Part shown: in pieces, positions 7,028 through 15,509 of the stretch
How the letters are laid out: every line of letters starts with the position of its first letter
How positions within the stretch are numbered: position 1 is the first letter of the stretch
Source: Ilumatobacteraceae bacterium
GTDB lineage: Bacteria > Actinomycetota > Acidimicrobiia > Acidimicrobiales > Ilumatobacteraceae
Direction: 5' to 3'
Length of the DNA: 34,061 nt
NCBI GenBank assembly: GCA_017859785.1
Contig: JAFMMJ010000017.1
Span: 1 to 34,061 of the forward strand
Notes under the pieces: generated by a model
The model's database searches: none
Told to the model about the DNA's origin: nothing
What the model saw: only the letters and a program-made list of their open reading frames with translations
Position numbers and translations under genes: made by a program

Positions 7028-8338
7028 GTGGCAGCGACCGAACTCGATCAGATCGTCAATCTCTGCAAGCGGCGCGGGTTCGTCTACCCGTCAGCAGAGA
7101 TCTACGGCGGTTTCCGGTCCACCTACGACTACGGCCCGCTCGGGTCGCTGATGCTCCGCAACGTGAAGGACGCCTGGGTGCGTTCGATGGTGCAGCAACG
7201 CGACGATGTCGTGCTCATCGACGCGGCCGTTCTCGGCCCCCCGCAGGTGTGGGAGGCCTCCGGGCATCTCAGCAACTTCAGTGATCCGCTCGTCGACTGC
7301 ACCGTGTGCCGCAACCGGTTCCGCCTCGACAAGCTCGACGACCCGAACGTGTGCCCGAGTTGCGGTGGAAGCGGCACCTTCACCGAAGCTCGCCAGTTCA
7401 ACCTGATGTTCAAGACCCAAGCCGGCCCGGTCGCTGATGCCGGCGCTGATGCCTATCTGCGCCCTGAGACCGCTCAGGGAATGTTCACCAACTTCTCGAA
7501 TGTGCTCCAGACGAGCCGTAAGCGCCCGCCGTTCGGTATCGCTCAAGTCGGTAAGTCGTTCCGCAACGAGATCACCCCGCAGAACTGGATCTTCCGGACC
7601 CGCGAGTTCGAGCAGATGGAACTCGAGTTCTTCGTTCCGCCCGCCGACGGCGCGTCCTGGTACGAGTACTGGTGTAACCATCGGATGGAGTGGTACCGCG
7701 AGCTCGGTATTCCCGACTCGATGCTTCGGTTGCGCCCCCACGCCGACGACGAGCTCTCGCACTATTCGACCGGCACCTCCGACGTTGAGTTCCTCTTTCC
7801 GTGGGGCTGGGATGAGCTCGAGGGGATCGCCCAACGCACCGACTACGACCTCACTCAGCACGCCGCCCATTCTGGCGAGCGCCTCGATTTCTTCGATCAG
7901 GCGACCGACGAGCGGTACGTGCCTTACGTGATCGAGCCAGCGGCCGGTGCCACACGCACGATGGCCGCGTTCCTCCTCGCTGCCTACGACGAGGAGGAGG
8001 TCAATGGGGAGACGCGCACCGTGCTGCGCCTTCATCCGCGTCTCGCCCCGTACAAGGTGGCGGTGCTCCCGCTCTCGAAGAAGGACACGCTCACCCCGCT
8101 CGCTCGCGAGATCAGGTCGATGATCGGGGAGCGCTACATGGTCGATTACGACGAGACTCAGGCGATCGGGCGTCGCTACCGGCGTCAAGATGAGATCGGC
8201 ACGCCGCTGTGCGTGACGGTCGATTTCGACTCGCTGGAGGACTCGGCGGTCACTGTCCGCGATCGCGACTCGATGGAGCAGGTTCGCGTTCCGATCGACT
8301 CGCTGATGTCGGAGCTCTCGACGCGACTCGGGATCTGA
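7028..8338 (+). CDS. glyS: Glycyl-tRNA synthetase, single-chain dimeric type
   Basis: Class II aminoacyl-tRNA synthetase charging tRNA-Gly, 436 aa, the alpha2 type rather than the alpha2beta2 type. It has the N-terminal YPSAEIYGGFRSTYDYGPLG, a zinc ribbon (C91, C94, C109, C112), RPETAQGMFTNF, class II motif 2 (FRNEITPQNWIFRTREFEQ, 178-196), motif 3 (EPAAGATRTM) and a C-terminal anticodon-binding domain starting near VAVLPLSKKD. GTG 7028 is the first residue of the family and lies 8 nt after TAGCCT. trpC follows after 17 nt and may be read through from here. Confidence 0.97.
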   Translation: MAATELDQIVNLCKRRGFVYPSAEIYGGFRSTYDYGPLGSLMLRNVKDAWVRSMVQQRDDVVLIDAAVLGPPQVWEASGHLSNFSDPLVDCTVCRNRFRLDKLDDPNVCPSCGGSGTFTEARQFNLMFKTQAGPVADAGADAYLRPETAQGMFTNFSNVLQTSRKRPPFGIAQVGKSFRNEITPQNWIFRTREFEQMELEFFVPPADGASWYEYWCNHRMEWYRELGIPDSMLRLRPHADDELSHYSTGTSDVEFLFPWGWDELEGIAQRTDYDLTQHAAHSGERLDFFDQATDERYVPYVIEPAAGATRTMAAFLLAAYDEEEVNGETRTVLRLHPRLAPYKVAVLPLSKKDTLTPLAREIRSMIGERYMVDYDETQAIGRRYRRQDEIGTPLCVTVDFDSLEDSAVTVRDRDSMEQVRVPIDSLMSELSTRLGI

Positions 8339-8355
8339 TTCGGGGCTCTCACTCG

Positions 8356-9144
8356 ATGGCGACCTACCTTGACCGCATCCTGGAGGCGCATCGAGCCGAG
8401 GCCGCGGCGGATAGGCGTTCGACGACCGAACTCCGACGCCGTTGCGACGACCTTCCGGCGGCGCGCGGCTTTCGTGAGGCGCTCGCCGCCGTCGACACGG
8501 AAGTCGACGGGGTTGGGGTGATCGCCGAGGTGAAGCGGCGATCGCCGTCGAAAGGCGCCCTGGCGCCCGATCTCGACCCGGCGGCCCTTGCGCGCAGCTA
8601 TGCCGATGGCGGGGCGACCTGCCTTTCGGTGCTCACCGATGTCGAGTTCTTCGGCGGGTCCCCCGATGATCTCGCTGCTGCCCGCTCCGCGGTCTCTTTG
8701 CCGGTGCTGCGGAAGGACTTCACTGTCGCTCCGAACGACGTGCTCGATGCCCGACTGATGGGAGCGGACTGTGTGCTGCTGATCGCGGCGGCGCTCGGGG
8801 TGGAGGAACTCGTCGATCTACACGGTCTCGCCCACGAGATCGGGCTGGACGTGCTCGTCGAGATCCACGATGAGACCGAACTCGAGCACGCGCTCGCGGC
8901 CGGCGCTGATCTCGTCGGGGTGAATCAGCGCGACCTCGTCACCTTCGAGGTCGACCAGGAGCGTGCGGTCCGGATGGCCTCGGTGATTCCGTCTGGCGTG
9001 GTCCGTGTCGCAGAGTCGGGGGTGCGGGGACGCGATGACGCGCTCGCGCTCGCTGAGGCCGGATACGCGGCGGTGCTCGTCGGGGAGTCGTTGGTCACCT
9101 CAGGTGACCCGGCCGCCGCCCTTCGCTCGATGCGTCGCGGGTGA
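8356..9144 (+). CDS. trpC: Indole-3-glycerol phosphate synthase
   Basis: Closes the ring of CdRP to indole-3-glycerol phosphate in tryptophan synthesis. The TIM barrel of 262 aa has the expected residues: AEVKRRSPSKG (K60), TCLSVLTDVEFFGG, LRKDF (K120), DVLVEIHDE (E169), GVNQRDL (N190), and VAESGV near the end. ATG 8356 is chosen because an in-frame ATG at 8209 would overlap glyS by 130 bp and add a non-homologous leader. No clear Shine-Dalgarno or TANNNT is seen, so co-transcription with glyS is likely. trpF starts 39 bp downstream. trpE, trpG and trpD are not in the window. Confidence 0.96.
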   Translation: MATYLDRILEAHRAEAAADRRSTTELRRRCDDLPAARGFREALAAVDTEVDGVGVIAEVKRRSPSKGALAPDLDPAALARSYADGGATCLSVLTDVEFFGGSPDDLAAARSAVSLPVLRKDFTVAPNDVLDARLMGADCVLLIAAALGVEELVDLHGLAHEIGLDVLVEIHDETELEHALAAGADLVGVNQRDLVTFEVDQERAVRMASVIPSGVVRVAESGVRGRDDALALAEAGYAAVLVGESLVTSGDPAAALRSMRRG

Positions 9145-9169
9145 GCGGTTAGAGCGGATCGCTCGCGAG

Positions 9170-9175
9170 TAGGTT
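9170..9175 (+). promoter_or_regulatory. Leaderless -10 element of trpF
   Basis: TAGGTT lies 8 nt before ATG 9184, with no Shine-Dalgarno. It suggests an internal promoter for trpFBA independent of trpC. Confidence 0.55.
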
Positions 9176-9183
9176 CAGCGTCG

Positions 9184-9864
9184 ATGTTCGTCAAGATCTG
9201 CGGGATCACCAACGAGGAGGACGCTCTTCTTGCGGTCGCCATGGGCGCCGATGCCGTCGGGTTCATTTTCGCGCCGTCACCGCGCCAGGTGGTAGCCAAA
9301 CATGTTTACGACATCACGCGCAGACTGCCTTCTGATGTGTTGACGGTCGGCGTTTTCCGGGACGAACTGCCGGCGCGGGTGCTCTCGATCGCCGATAGCG
9401 CCGGCGTGCGCGCTGTGCAGCTCCATGGCTCTGAGACCCCGGAGCAGGTGCGGGAGGTTGTGGAGAAGGGTCCTGGTCATGGGATCAGACACGTCATCAA
9501 GGCGTTCGGCGCTGACTCCGACCATCTGTCGCGGGCCGACCGCTTCCATACCGATCTCGTTCTGGTGGATGCCCCGGCACCGGGAAGCGGCAAGGTGTTC
9601 GACTGGCATCTCGCCTCCGAGGTGCCCGACTCGGTCCGCCTGATCCTGGCCGGGGGTCTCAACCCCGACAATGTGGCCGATGGCATCCGCGCGGTTCGGC
9701 CGTGGGGGGTCGATGTTTCTTCTGGAGTTGAGGCCGCTCCGGGTCGCAAGGATCCAGTGAAGGTGAGAAGATTCATCTCTAACGCGCGAGCGGCGGCCCC
9801 CCCAGACGAGATGTCTGACCTTCCTCCGCTCGAGGACGTGCCCTACGACTGGGAGGACGAATGA
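9184..9864 (+). CDS. trpF: Phosphoribosylanthranilate isomerase
   Basis: Amadori isomerase converting PRA to CdRP, the step before TrpC. The 226-aa TIM barrel has the catalytic pair C6 (VKICGIT) and D129 ([16 protein letters not shown]), the phosphate-binding [10 protein letters not shown] and GVDVSSGVE. It carries an acidic tail of about 25 residues ([18 protein letters not shown]) beyond the usual end. The ATG of trpB overlaps its stop by four bases, and GGAGG in this tail is the trpB ribosome site. Streptomycetes and mycobacteria use the bifunctional PriA instead of TrpF, so a dedicated trpF separates this genome from them. Confidence 0.96.
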   Translation: MFVKICGITNEEDALLAVAMGADAVGFIFAPSPRQVVAKHVYDITRRLPSDVLTVGVFRDELPARVLSIADSAGVRAVQLHGSETPEQVREVVEKGPGHGIRHVIKAFGADSDHLSRADRFHTDLVLVDAPAPGSGKVFDWHLASEVPDSVRLILAGGLNPDNVADGIRAVRPWGVDVSSGVEAAPGRKDPVKVRRFISNARAAAPPDEMSDLPPLEDVPYDWEDE

Positions 9865-11051
9865 CGATCACCGCGGACACACGATCGCTGATGGGCGAGC
9901 CCGATGATTCGGGTCGTTTCGGGGAGTTCGGCGGGCGATTCGTCCCCGAGACGCTCGTGCCGGCCTGCCAGGAGCTCGAGCGGGCCTTCCACGAGGCGTG
10001 GAACGATCCGGAATGGCGCGAGGAACTCGCCGCGGTGCTCCGCGACTACGCAGGTCGTCCGTCGGGCTTGACCGAGTGCCACCGGCTCGGTGAGGAACTT
10101 GGTCTCCGCCTGTTCCTGAAGCGCGAGGATCTCAACCACACCGGTTCGCACAAGATCAACAACGTCATCGGTCAGGCGCTTCTCGCCAAGCGGATGGGCA
10201 AGACCCGGCTCGTCGCCGAGACGGGGGCCGGCCAGCACGGTGTGGCGAGCGCCACCGCGGCCGCGCTCCTCGGAATGGAGTGCAAGGTCTACATGGGCGC
10301 TGTCGACGTTGAGCGCCAGGCGCTCAACGTCTTCCGGATGCGCCTGCTCGGAGCTGAGGTCGAGGCGGTGCATAGCGGCAGTCGCACCTTGAAAGACGCG
10401 GTCAACGAGGCGATGCGCGACTGGGTCGGGACGGTCGGCGACACCCATTACTGCCTGGGCTCCGTGATGGGCCCGCATCCGTATCCATTCATGGTGCGCC
10501 AGTTCCATCGGGTGATCGGTGAGGAGGCTCGGACGCAGTTCCTCGCGCTCGTCGGTGACGACCCCGATCTCGTCGTGGCCTGCGTGGGCGGAGGGTCCAA
10601 CGCCATCGGCATCTTCTCGGGATTCGTCGATACCACGAGCCGGCTCATCGGTGTCGAGCCAGCCGGCGGTGCGGCGGTGTCAAGAGGTGCACCCGGTGTC
10701 GTGCACGGCATGAGGAGTTTCCTGATGCAGGACGAGTACGGCCAGGTAGAGGAAGCCCACTCCATCTCAGCGGGCCTCGACTACCCGGGGGTCGGCCCCG
10801 AGCACTCGTATCTCTCGTCGATCGGCCGTGCGGAGTATCCGAACGTGACCGATTCCGAAGTGATCGAGGCGTTCCAGTTGCTCAGCCGTACCGAGGGGAT
10901 CATCCCGGCTCTCGAGCCGGCTCATGCCATCGCCTGGGTGGCCCGCGAGGCGGCTCAGCTGAAGGGTCAGACCGTGCTCGTCAACATGAGTGGACGTGGT
11001 GACAAGGACGTCGGCCAGATGATGGACGTGCTGAAGGACCAACTCGGCTGA
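9861..11051 (+). CDS. trpB: Tryptophan synthase beta chain
   Basis: PLP enzyme condensing indole with serine, 396 aa (TrpB1 length). The Schiff-base lysine is K98 in [18 protein letters not shown], the PLP phosphate loop GGGSNAIG and the C-terminal SGRGDKD are present. The start codon overlaps trpF (ATGA) and a GGAGG ribosome site precedes it, so it is coupled. trpA starts directly after the stop, as expected for partners of one alpha2beta2 complex with an indole tunnel. Confidence 0.98.
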   Translation: MTITADTRSLMGEPDDSGRFGEFGGRFVPETLVPACQELERAFHEAWNDPEWREELAAVLRDYAGRPSGLTECHRLGEELGLRLFLKREDLNHTGSHKINNVIGQALLAKRMGKTRLVAETGAGQHGVASATAAALLGMECKVYMGAVDVERQALNVFRMRLLGAEVEAVHSGSRTLKDAVNEAMRDWVGTVGDTHYCLGSVMGPHPYPFMVRQFHRVIGEEARTQFLALVGDDPDLVVACVGGGSNAIGIFSGFVDTTSRLIGVEPAGGAAVSRGAPGVVHGMRSFLMQDEYGQVEEAHSISAGLDYPGVGPEHSYLSSIGRAEYPNVTDSEVIEAFQLLSRTEGIIPALEPAHAIAWVAREAAQLKGQTVLVNMSGRGDKDVGQMMDVLKDQLG

Positions 11052-11819
11052 GTGATGGGTCTCGAGTCACACCTGCGAGGGTGCAAGGAATCAGGTCGCA
11101 AGATTCTCGTCCCGTACATCACCGGCGGGTATCCGGGCTGGCAGGACGCCATTCGGGCGTGCGCGGCCAACGGCGCTGACGCGGTCGAGATCGGCATCCC
11201 GTTCTCCGATCCGGTCATGGACGGCCCGGTCATCCAGCAGGCCTCCCAGGCTGCCCTCGAGGCCGGCACGACGCCACAGTCGGTGCTCGAGGAGGTGCCG
11301 CATCTCGATGTCGACATCCCGCTCGCGGTCATGACGTATTTCAATGTCGTCCATCACGACGGGCCGGTCCGGTTCGCCAATCGGCTGGTCGCAGCCGGTG
11401 TGACGGGATGCATCCTCCCCGATCTGCCCCTCGAGGAGTCCGGTGACTGGTGCGAGGCCGCTGACGCCGCCGGGGTTGACACCGTGATGCTCGCCGCGCC
11501 AACCGCCCCGGATGATCGGCTTCCGAAGATCGTCGCGCGCTCGCGCGGCTTTGTGTACTCGGTCGGTCTGCTCGGCGTCACCGGGGAGCGCGACTCTCTC
11601 GCGGCGACGGCGACCGCGCTCGCCGAGCGGCTTCTCCCGTTGACCGATCTGCCGGTCCTTGTCGGGGTGGGAGTGTCGAACGCTGAGCAGGCAGCAACCG
11701 CGTGTCGGGTGGCCGATGGGGTCATTCAAGGCGCCTCGATGGTGCGCCGACTCATCGAGTCGGGTCCCGACGAGGTGGGCCGCTACGTCGCCGAGGTCCG
11801 AGCGGCCATCGACGCCTGA
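11052..11819 (+). CDS. trpA: Tryptophan synthase alpha chain
   Basis: Cleaves indole-3-glycerol phosphate to indole and glyceraldehyde 3-phosphate, 255 aa. The catalytic Glu and Asp are E46 (DAVEIGIPFSDP) and D57 (VMDGPVIQ), and LVGVGVSN forms the phosphate site. The GTG at 11052 follows the trpB stop with no gap. ATG 11055 is the next codon and equally possible, changing only one residue. A weak AAGGA sits 13 nt upstream inside trpB. Confidence 0.97.
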   Translation: MMGLESHLRGCKESGRKILVPYITGGYPGWQDAIRACAANGADAVEIGIPFSDPVMDGPVIQQASQAALEAGTTPQSVLEEVPHLDVDIPLAVMTYFNVVHHDGPVRFANRLVAAGVTGCILPDLPLEESGDWCEAADAAGVDTVMLAAPTAPDDRLPKIVARSRGFVYSVGLLGVTGERDSLAATATALAERLLPLTDLPVLVGVGVSNAEQAATACRVADGVIQGASMVRRLIESGPDEVGRYVAEVRAAIDA

Positions 11820-11830
11820 TCTCACCTGAC

Positions 11831-11836
11831 TAGGGT
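11831..11836 (+). promoter_or_regulatory. Leaderless -10 element of fabZ
   Basis: TAGGGT, a 6-nt gap (CGCCGC), then GTG 11843. ATCGAC about 17 bp further upstream is a fair -35 candidate. Confidence 0.6.
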
Positions 11837-11842
11837 CGCCGC

Positions 11843-12253
11843 GTGAGCCCAGAGGACCTGCTTCCGCATCGAGCGCCATTCCTGTTCGTCGATGAGATCT
11901 TGGAGATCGTGCCGGGTGAGTCAGCGCGAGGGGTTTGGAGATTGACCGGCGACGAGTGGTTCTTCCCCGGTCACTTCCCGGGCCGCCCCACCCTCCCGGG
12001 TGTGCTCATGTGCGAGGCGATCGCCCAGGTCGGCGCGCTCGCGGTGCTCTCCGATGAGCGGTTCGCGGGCCGGCTGCCGCTCTTCGGCGGGATTGACAAG
12101 GCGAGGTTCCGTCGGCAGGTGGTGCCCGGTGACGAACTCGTTCTCGAGTGCTCGATGACGAGGCTCGCTGCGCGGGCTGGGCGCGGATCGGGCCGAGCGC
12201 TCGTCGGTGGCGAGGTCGCCACCGAGTGCGACCTGATGTTCGTGATCGCCTAA
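11843..12253 (+). CDS. fabZ: 3-hydroxyacyl-ACP dehydratase FabZ
   Basis: Hot-dog-fold dehydratase converting 3-hydroxyacyl-ACP to trans-2-enoyl-ACP, 136 aa. Catalytic H44 lies in FFPGHFPGRPTLPGV and E58 in CEAIAQVGA. The N-terminal LLPHRAPFLFVDEI is typical. It is on plus and converges with the fabF end of the fab operon across a 12-bp gap. It has its own leaderless promoter. No enoyl-ACP reductase gene is in the window. Confidence 0.95.
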   Translation: MSPEDLLPHRAPFLFVDEILEIVPGESARGVWRLTGDEWFFPGHFPGRPTLPGVLMCEAIAQVGALAVLSDERFAGRLPLFGGIDKARFRRQVVPGDELVLECSMTRLAARAGRGSGRALVGGEVATECDLMFVIA

Positions 12254-12256
12254 GCC

Positions 12257-12277
12257 GGCGCCAGCTCAGGCTGGGCC
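12257..12277. terminator. Hairpin between convergent fabZ and fabF
   Basis: GGC-(G)-CCAGC and GCTGG-GCC pair around a TCAG loop, giving an 8-bp stem with one bulged G. It starts just after the fabZ stop and covers the fabF stop. There is no T-tract on either strand, so it is at most a weak bidirectional terminator or RNA-protecting hairpin. Confidence 0.35.
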
Positions 12278-13450
12278 GATGATGATGGACCCGTTGTGGC
12301 CGCCGAAGCCGAAGTTGTTTGACATCGTCGGGCCGGGGTCCCAGGGTCGCGCCTCGCCGGTGACCACGTCGACGGTCATCTCGGGATCGACATCGACGGT
12401 GTTCGCCGTCGGCGGGATGAGTCGGTGTTCCATCGACAGCAGCACGGCCGCCGCCTCGAGGGCTCCAGCAGCACCGAGGGCGTGGCCGGTGACCCCCTTC
12501 GTCGACACGATCGGCACGGCCCCGGGGCCGAACACCTCGGACACGGCAGCGGCTTCGGCGGCGTCGTTCAGCGGGGTGGAGGTGCCGTGGGCGTTCACCT
12601 GCTTGATTTCGGCTGGGTCGAGACCGGCGTCGGCGAGGGCGAGCCTCATGCAGTTGATCGCGCCGACACCGCCCGGTGATGGCGCGGTGATGTGGTGGGC
12701 GTCGGCATTCGAGGCCGCGCCAAGTATCTCGCCGATGATGCGGGCTCCCCGTCCGACAGCGGACTCCCACTCCTCGAGCACGAGGACCGCGGCGCCCTCT
12801 CCCATGACGAAGCCGTCTCGGGCGGCGTCGAACGGTCGGCTGGTGCCGGTGGAGGAAAGGGCGGTCATGTTGCCGAAGCTGGCGAGCGAGGTCGGGGTGC
12901 CGGCGTACTCGGTGCCTCCGGCCACCACGGCGTCGGCGAGGCCCCAGGCAATGAGGCGCGCCGCGTAGCCGAGGGCGTGCGTGCCGGCGGCGCAGGCGGT
13001 GCAGAGGGTTTCGTTCGGACCGCGCAGGTCGAATCGCATCGACACGTTCGCCCCGGGCGCGTTGGCCATCATCATGGGCACGAGGAACGGCGAGACGCGA
13101 CGCTCGCCCTTATCGAGCCGAACGACGATCTGCTCCTCGAGGGTGTGGATGCCGCCGACGCCCGTTCCGAAGATCGTTCCGATCCGACTCGGATCCGCAG
13201 CGGGACGCCCCGACTGCTCGAGCGCCTCCGTGGCGGCCGCGATCGCGTATTGCTCGCTGCGATCGGCCCGGCGGGCATCCTTCGGCGAGTCGTACCAGGG
13301 GCTCGGGTCCCAGTCCTCGATGGTGGTGAGGCGTCCAGCGTCGACGAGTCCGGGGCCGAGCAGACCCTGCCAGAAGGCGTCGCGGCCGATCCCGCAGGGG
13401 GCGACAACGCCGAGACCCGTGACGGCGACTCGCCGTCCGGTGCCGATCAT
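12266..13450 (-). CDS. fabF: 3-oxoacyl-ACP synthase II (FabF)
   Basis: Condensing enzyme elongating acyl-ACP with malonyl-ACP, 394 aa from ATG 13450. The thiolase fold has the Cys-His-His triad: C153 in LCTACAAGTHA, H288 in NAHGTSTPLNDA and H323 in STKGVTGHALGAAG (with K318). GFGGHNGSIII closes the C-terminus. The ATG follows the acpP stop by one base (TGAGATG). An upstream in-frame ATG at 13546 would read through acpP and is rejected. It is the last gene of fabD-fabH-fabG-acpP-fabF. Confidence 0.97.
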   Translation of the reverse strand: MIGTGRRVAVTGLGVVAPCGIGRDAFWQGLLGPGLVDAGRLTTIEDWDPSPWYDSPKDARRADRSEQYAIAAATEALEQSGRPAADPSRIGTIFGTGVGGIHTLEEQIVVRLDKGERRVSPFLVPMMMANAPGANVSMRFDLRGPNETLCTACAAGTHALGYAARLIAWGLADAVVAGGTEYAGTPTSLASFGNMTALSSTGTSRPFDAARDGFVMGEGAAVLVLEEWESAVGRGARIIGEILGAASNADAHHITAPSPGGVGAINCMRLALADAGLDPAEIKQVNAHGTSTPLNDAAEAAAVSEVFGPGAVPIVSTKGVTGHALGAAGALEAAAVLLSMEHRLIPPTANTVDVDPEMTVDVVTGEARPWDPGPTMSNNFGFGGHNGSIIIGPA

Positions 13451-13451
13451 C

Positions 13452-13688
13452 TCAGAGCTTGTTGGTGACGAGAGCGAAGGCCTGGCCGACGGTCTCGATC
13501 CCCTCGAGGTCTTCCTCGGGCACCTCGATGCCGAACTCCTCCTCAAGGGCCATCACGAGCTCGACGAGGTCGAGGCTGTCGGCGTCGAGGTCATCACCGA
13601 ACTTCGCGTCCTCGGTGACCTGGTCATCCGAGACCGAGAGCACCTCAACGGCGCACTTCTTGAAGCGGGCGAACAGTTCCTGATCCAT
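13452..13688 (-). CDS. acpP: Acyl carrier protein
   Basis: Carrier of growing acyl chains, 78 aa and strongly acidic. The phosphopantetheine serine is S38 in [16 protein letters not shown], the canonical DSL motif. A strong ribosome site AAGGAG lies 5 nt before ATG 13688, one of few classical Shine-Dalgarno sequences here and fitting an abundant protein. A possible promoter (TACACT) lies in the 82-bp gap after fabG, so acpP-fabF may also be transcribed on their own. Confidence 0.97.
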   Translation of the reverse strand: MDQELFARFKKCAVEVLSVSDDQVTEDAKFGDDLDADSLDLVELVMALEEEFGIEVPEEDLEGIETVGQAFALVTNKL

Positions 13689-13770
13689 GTCGTCTCCTTA
13701 TGGTCGCGAATCCGCGATCGCGTTGGTCGCCGCCAAGTGTAGGTAGTGGCGGGTGTCCGTGATGGGACGC
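13689..13770 (-). promoter_or_regulatory. acpP upstream region: RBS, possible -10, palindrome
   Basis: On minus, AAGGAG (13699-13694) is the acpP ribosome site. TACACT (13741-13736) could be a -10 giving a leader of about 40 nt. Between them lies the perfect 10-bp palindrome CGCGATCGCG (13713-13722), with an alternative hairpin TCGCG/CGCGA next to it. The sequence would suit an operator or mRNA hairpin controlling acpP. No regulator is identified. Confidence 0.4.
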
Positions 13771-14487
13771 TCAGTGTCCCATACCGAGTCCACCGTCCAC
13801 CGGAATCACGGCTCCGGTGATGTAGCCGGCATCGGGGGAGGCGAGGAACTCGACGACCCCGGCGATCTCATCTGGTTCGGCCATGCGGGCGAGGGGGACC
13901 GAGGCGGTGATCTCGGCCAAACGGTCCTCGCCGAGCGCGGCGGTCATGTCGGTGGCGACCGGTCCGGGAGCCACAACGTTCACAGTGATCGACCGTGAGC
14001 CGAGCTCTCGGGCGAGGGATCGGGCGAGCCCGACGAGACCGGCCTTTGATGAGGCGTAGTTCGCCTGACCGGCGGCCCCGAGCAACCCGACAACCGAGGA
14101 GACGAGGATGATCCGGCCGGAGCGGGCGCGGAGCATCTGCTGGACCGCCCGCTTCGTCACCCGGTAGGCGGCGGTGAGATTGGCATCGATAACCGCGGTG
14201 AAGTCGTCTTCACCCATCCGCAACAGCAGGCCGTCCCGCGTGATCCCGGCGTTCGACACCAGCACCTGCACGGCTCCACCGAAGTGCTCCTCCACCTCAG
14301 AGAACGCGCGGTCGACGTCTTCAGCTGAGGTGACGTCGCAGCGCACACCGAACAGGCCGTCGGGGGGCGGTGACGAGTTGTAGGTCACGGCGACGCGATC
14401 TCCCGCGGCGGCGAAGCGGTGGGCGACGGCGAGGCCGATACCCCGCGAGCCTCCCGTGACGAGGACGATCCTCCCGTTGTCACTCAC
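13771..14487 (-). CDS. fabG: 3-oxoacyl-ACP reductase FabG
   Basis: NADPH-dependent short-chain dehydrogenase reducing 3-oxoacyl-ACP, 238 aa. The Rossmann motif is TGGSRGIG (11-18). NAG is at 79-81. The tetrad is N103, S131, Y144 and K148 (NYASSKAG). The end PVDGGLGMGH is typical. GTG 14487 is preferred over ATG 14514 because AAGGGAG lies 7 nt upstream and the GTG overlaps the fabH TGA in the GTGA arrangement. The longer start adds nine residues before the family start. Middle gene of the fab operon. Confidence 0.96.
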   Translation of the reverse strand: MSDNGRIVLVTGGSRGIGLAVAHRFAAAGDRVAVTYNSSPPPDGLFGVRCDVTSAEDVDRAFSEVEEHFGGAVQVLVSNAGITRDGLLLRMGEDDFTAVIDANLTAAYRVTKRAVQQMLRARSGRIILVSSVVGLLGAAGQANYASSKAGLVGLARSLARELGSRSITVNVVAPGPVATDMTAALGEDRLAEITASVPLARMAEPDEIAGVVEFLASPDAGYITGAVIPVDGGLGMGH

Positions 14488-15446
14488 GCTGACGCTCCCT
14501 TCTCGCCGCCCCACCTCAGGACGGCGCTCGCTGCGGTCATGCCCCCTCCGAAGCCGACGAGGAGCACGAGGTCACCATGTTCGATCCGGCCGTCGTCGAG
14601 GGCAGCGGCGAGGGCGAGAGGGATGGATGCCGACGAGGTGTTGCCGGTGCGATCGATCACCACCGAGGCCCGGTCGAGCGGCACCTCGAGTCGTTCGCAG
14701 GCCGCCTGGATGATCCGGATGTTCGCCTGATGAGGAACGATCATGGCGATGTCGTCGCCGGTGACGCCGGCATGGCGCATCGACTTCTCGGCGGAGTCCA
14801 CCATGATTCGCACGGCCCGCCGGAAGACTTCTTTCCCGTCCATGTTGACGGTGCCCCCGACCTCTGCCCAGAGCAGCTCGCTGGCTGAGCCGTCCGCGTC
14901 GAAATCCCAGCCGAGCAGTTGGCTGCCGTGGGGCGTCGACTCGAGGACGACGGCCCCGGATCCGTCGGCGAAGAGGGGCGCGGTCCCTCGGTCGTTCCAG
15001 TCGGTGATCCGCGACAGGGTGTCGGTGCCGATGAGCAGCACTCGCTCGGCGCCCATGGCGATGAGCCCGTGCGCGTTGACGAGGCCGTAGACGAAGCCCG
15101 AGCAGGCGGCGTTGAGCTCGAAGGCTCCGCAGGACAGTCCAAGGTCGCGCTGGATGATCGGAGCGGTGCCCCATTGGCGGTCGGGGGTTGTGGTGGCGAC
15201 AACGAGAGCGTCGATGCGCTCCGGGGTGAGTCCGGCCATCTCCATGGCGGCCCGCCCCGATTCGACCGAGAGCGAGGCCGTGGAACCGCCGATTCGGCGC
15301 TCGGAGATCCCCGTGCGCGCGACGATCCATTCGTCGCTGGTGTCGAGCGTCTTCTCGAGGTCGTGGTTAGTGACCACCTTCTCAGGTAGCGCGGTACCCC
15401 AACCGGAGATGACCGCGCCGGTGGCGCCGGGACGTGTTGCGGGCAT
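14484..15446 (-). CDS. fabH: 3-oxoacyl-ACP synthase III (FabH)
   Basis: Initiating ketosynthase that joins an acyl-CoA primer to malonyl-ACP, 320 aa. The triad is C115 (NAACSGFVYG), H239 (VPHQANIRI) and N269 (RTGNTSSASIP). GGAGGA lies 6 nt before ATG 15446. The stop overlaps fabG. Primer preference (acetyl versus branched) cannot be read reliably. Together with FabD, FabG, AcpP and FabF it makes a full initiation and elongation set except for the enoyl reductase. Confidence 0.97.
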   Translation of the reverse strand: MPATRPGATGAVISGWGTALPEKVVTNHDLEKTLDTSDEWIVARTGISERRIGGSTASLSVESGRAAMEMAGLTPERIDALVVATTTPDRQWGTAPIIQRDLGLSCGAFELNAACSGFVYGLVNAHGLIAMGAERVLLIGTDTLSRITDWNDRGTAPLFADGSGAVVLESTPHGSQLLGWDFDADGSASELLWAEVGGTVNMDGKEVFRRAVRIMVDSAEKSMRHAGVTGDDIAMIVPHQANIRIIQAACERLEVPLDRASVVIDRTGNTSSASIPLALAAALDDGRIEHGDLVLLVGFGGGMTAASAVLRWGGEKGASA

Positions 15447-15509
15447 ATGGAGTCCTCCTCGACGACCCAGTTGGGCCGATCGGTTATTTCACCCTAGATG
15501 GGACGATCC
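15447..15509 (-). promoter_or_regulatory. fabD-fabH intergenic region with RBS and possible -10
   Basis: This 63-bp gap holds the fabH ribosome site GGAGGA (15458-15453) and, about 45 nt upstream of the ATG, TAGGGT (15496-15491). The latter could be a -10 giving fabH a promoter separate from fabD. Confidence 0.35.

Noticed and set aside
8209-8355. Longer trpC start at ATG 8209
   Set aside because: It would overlap glyS by 130 bp and add sequence unlike any TrpC. ATG 8356 gives the normal length.
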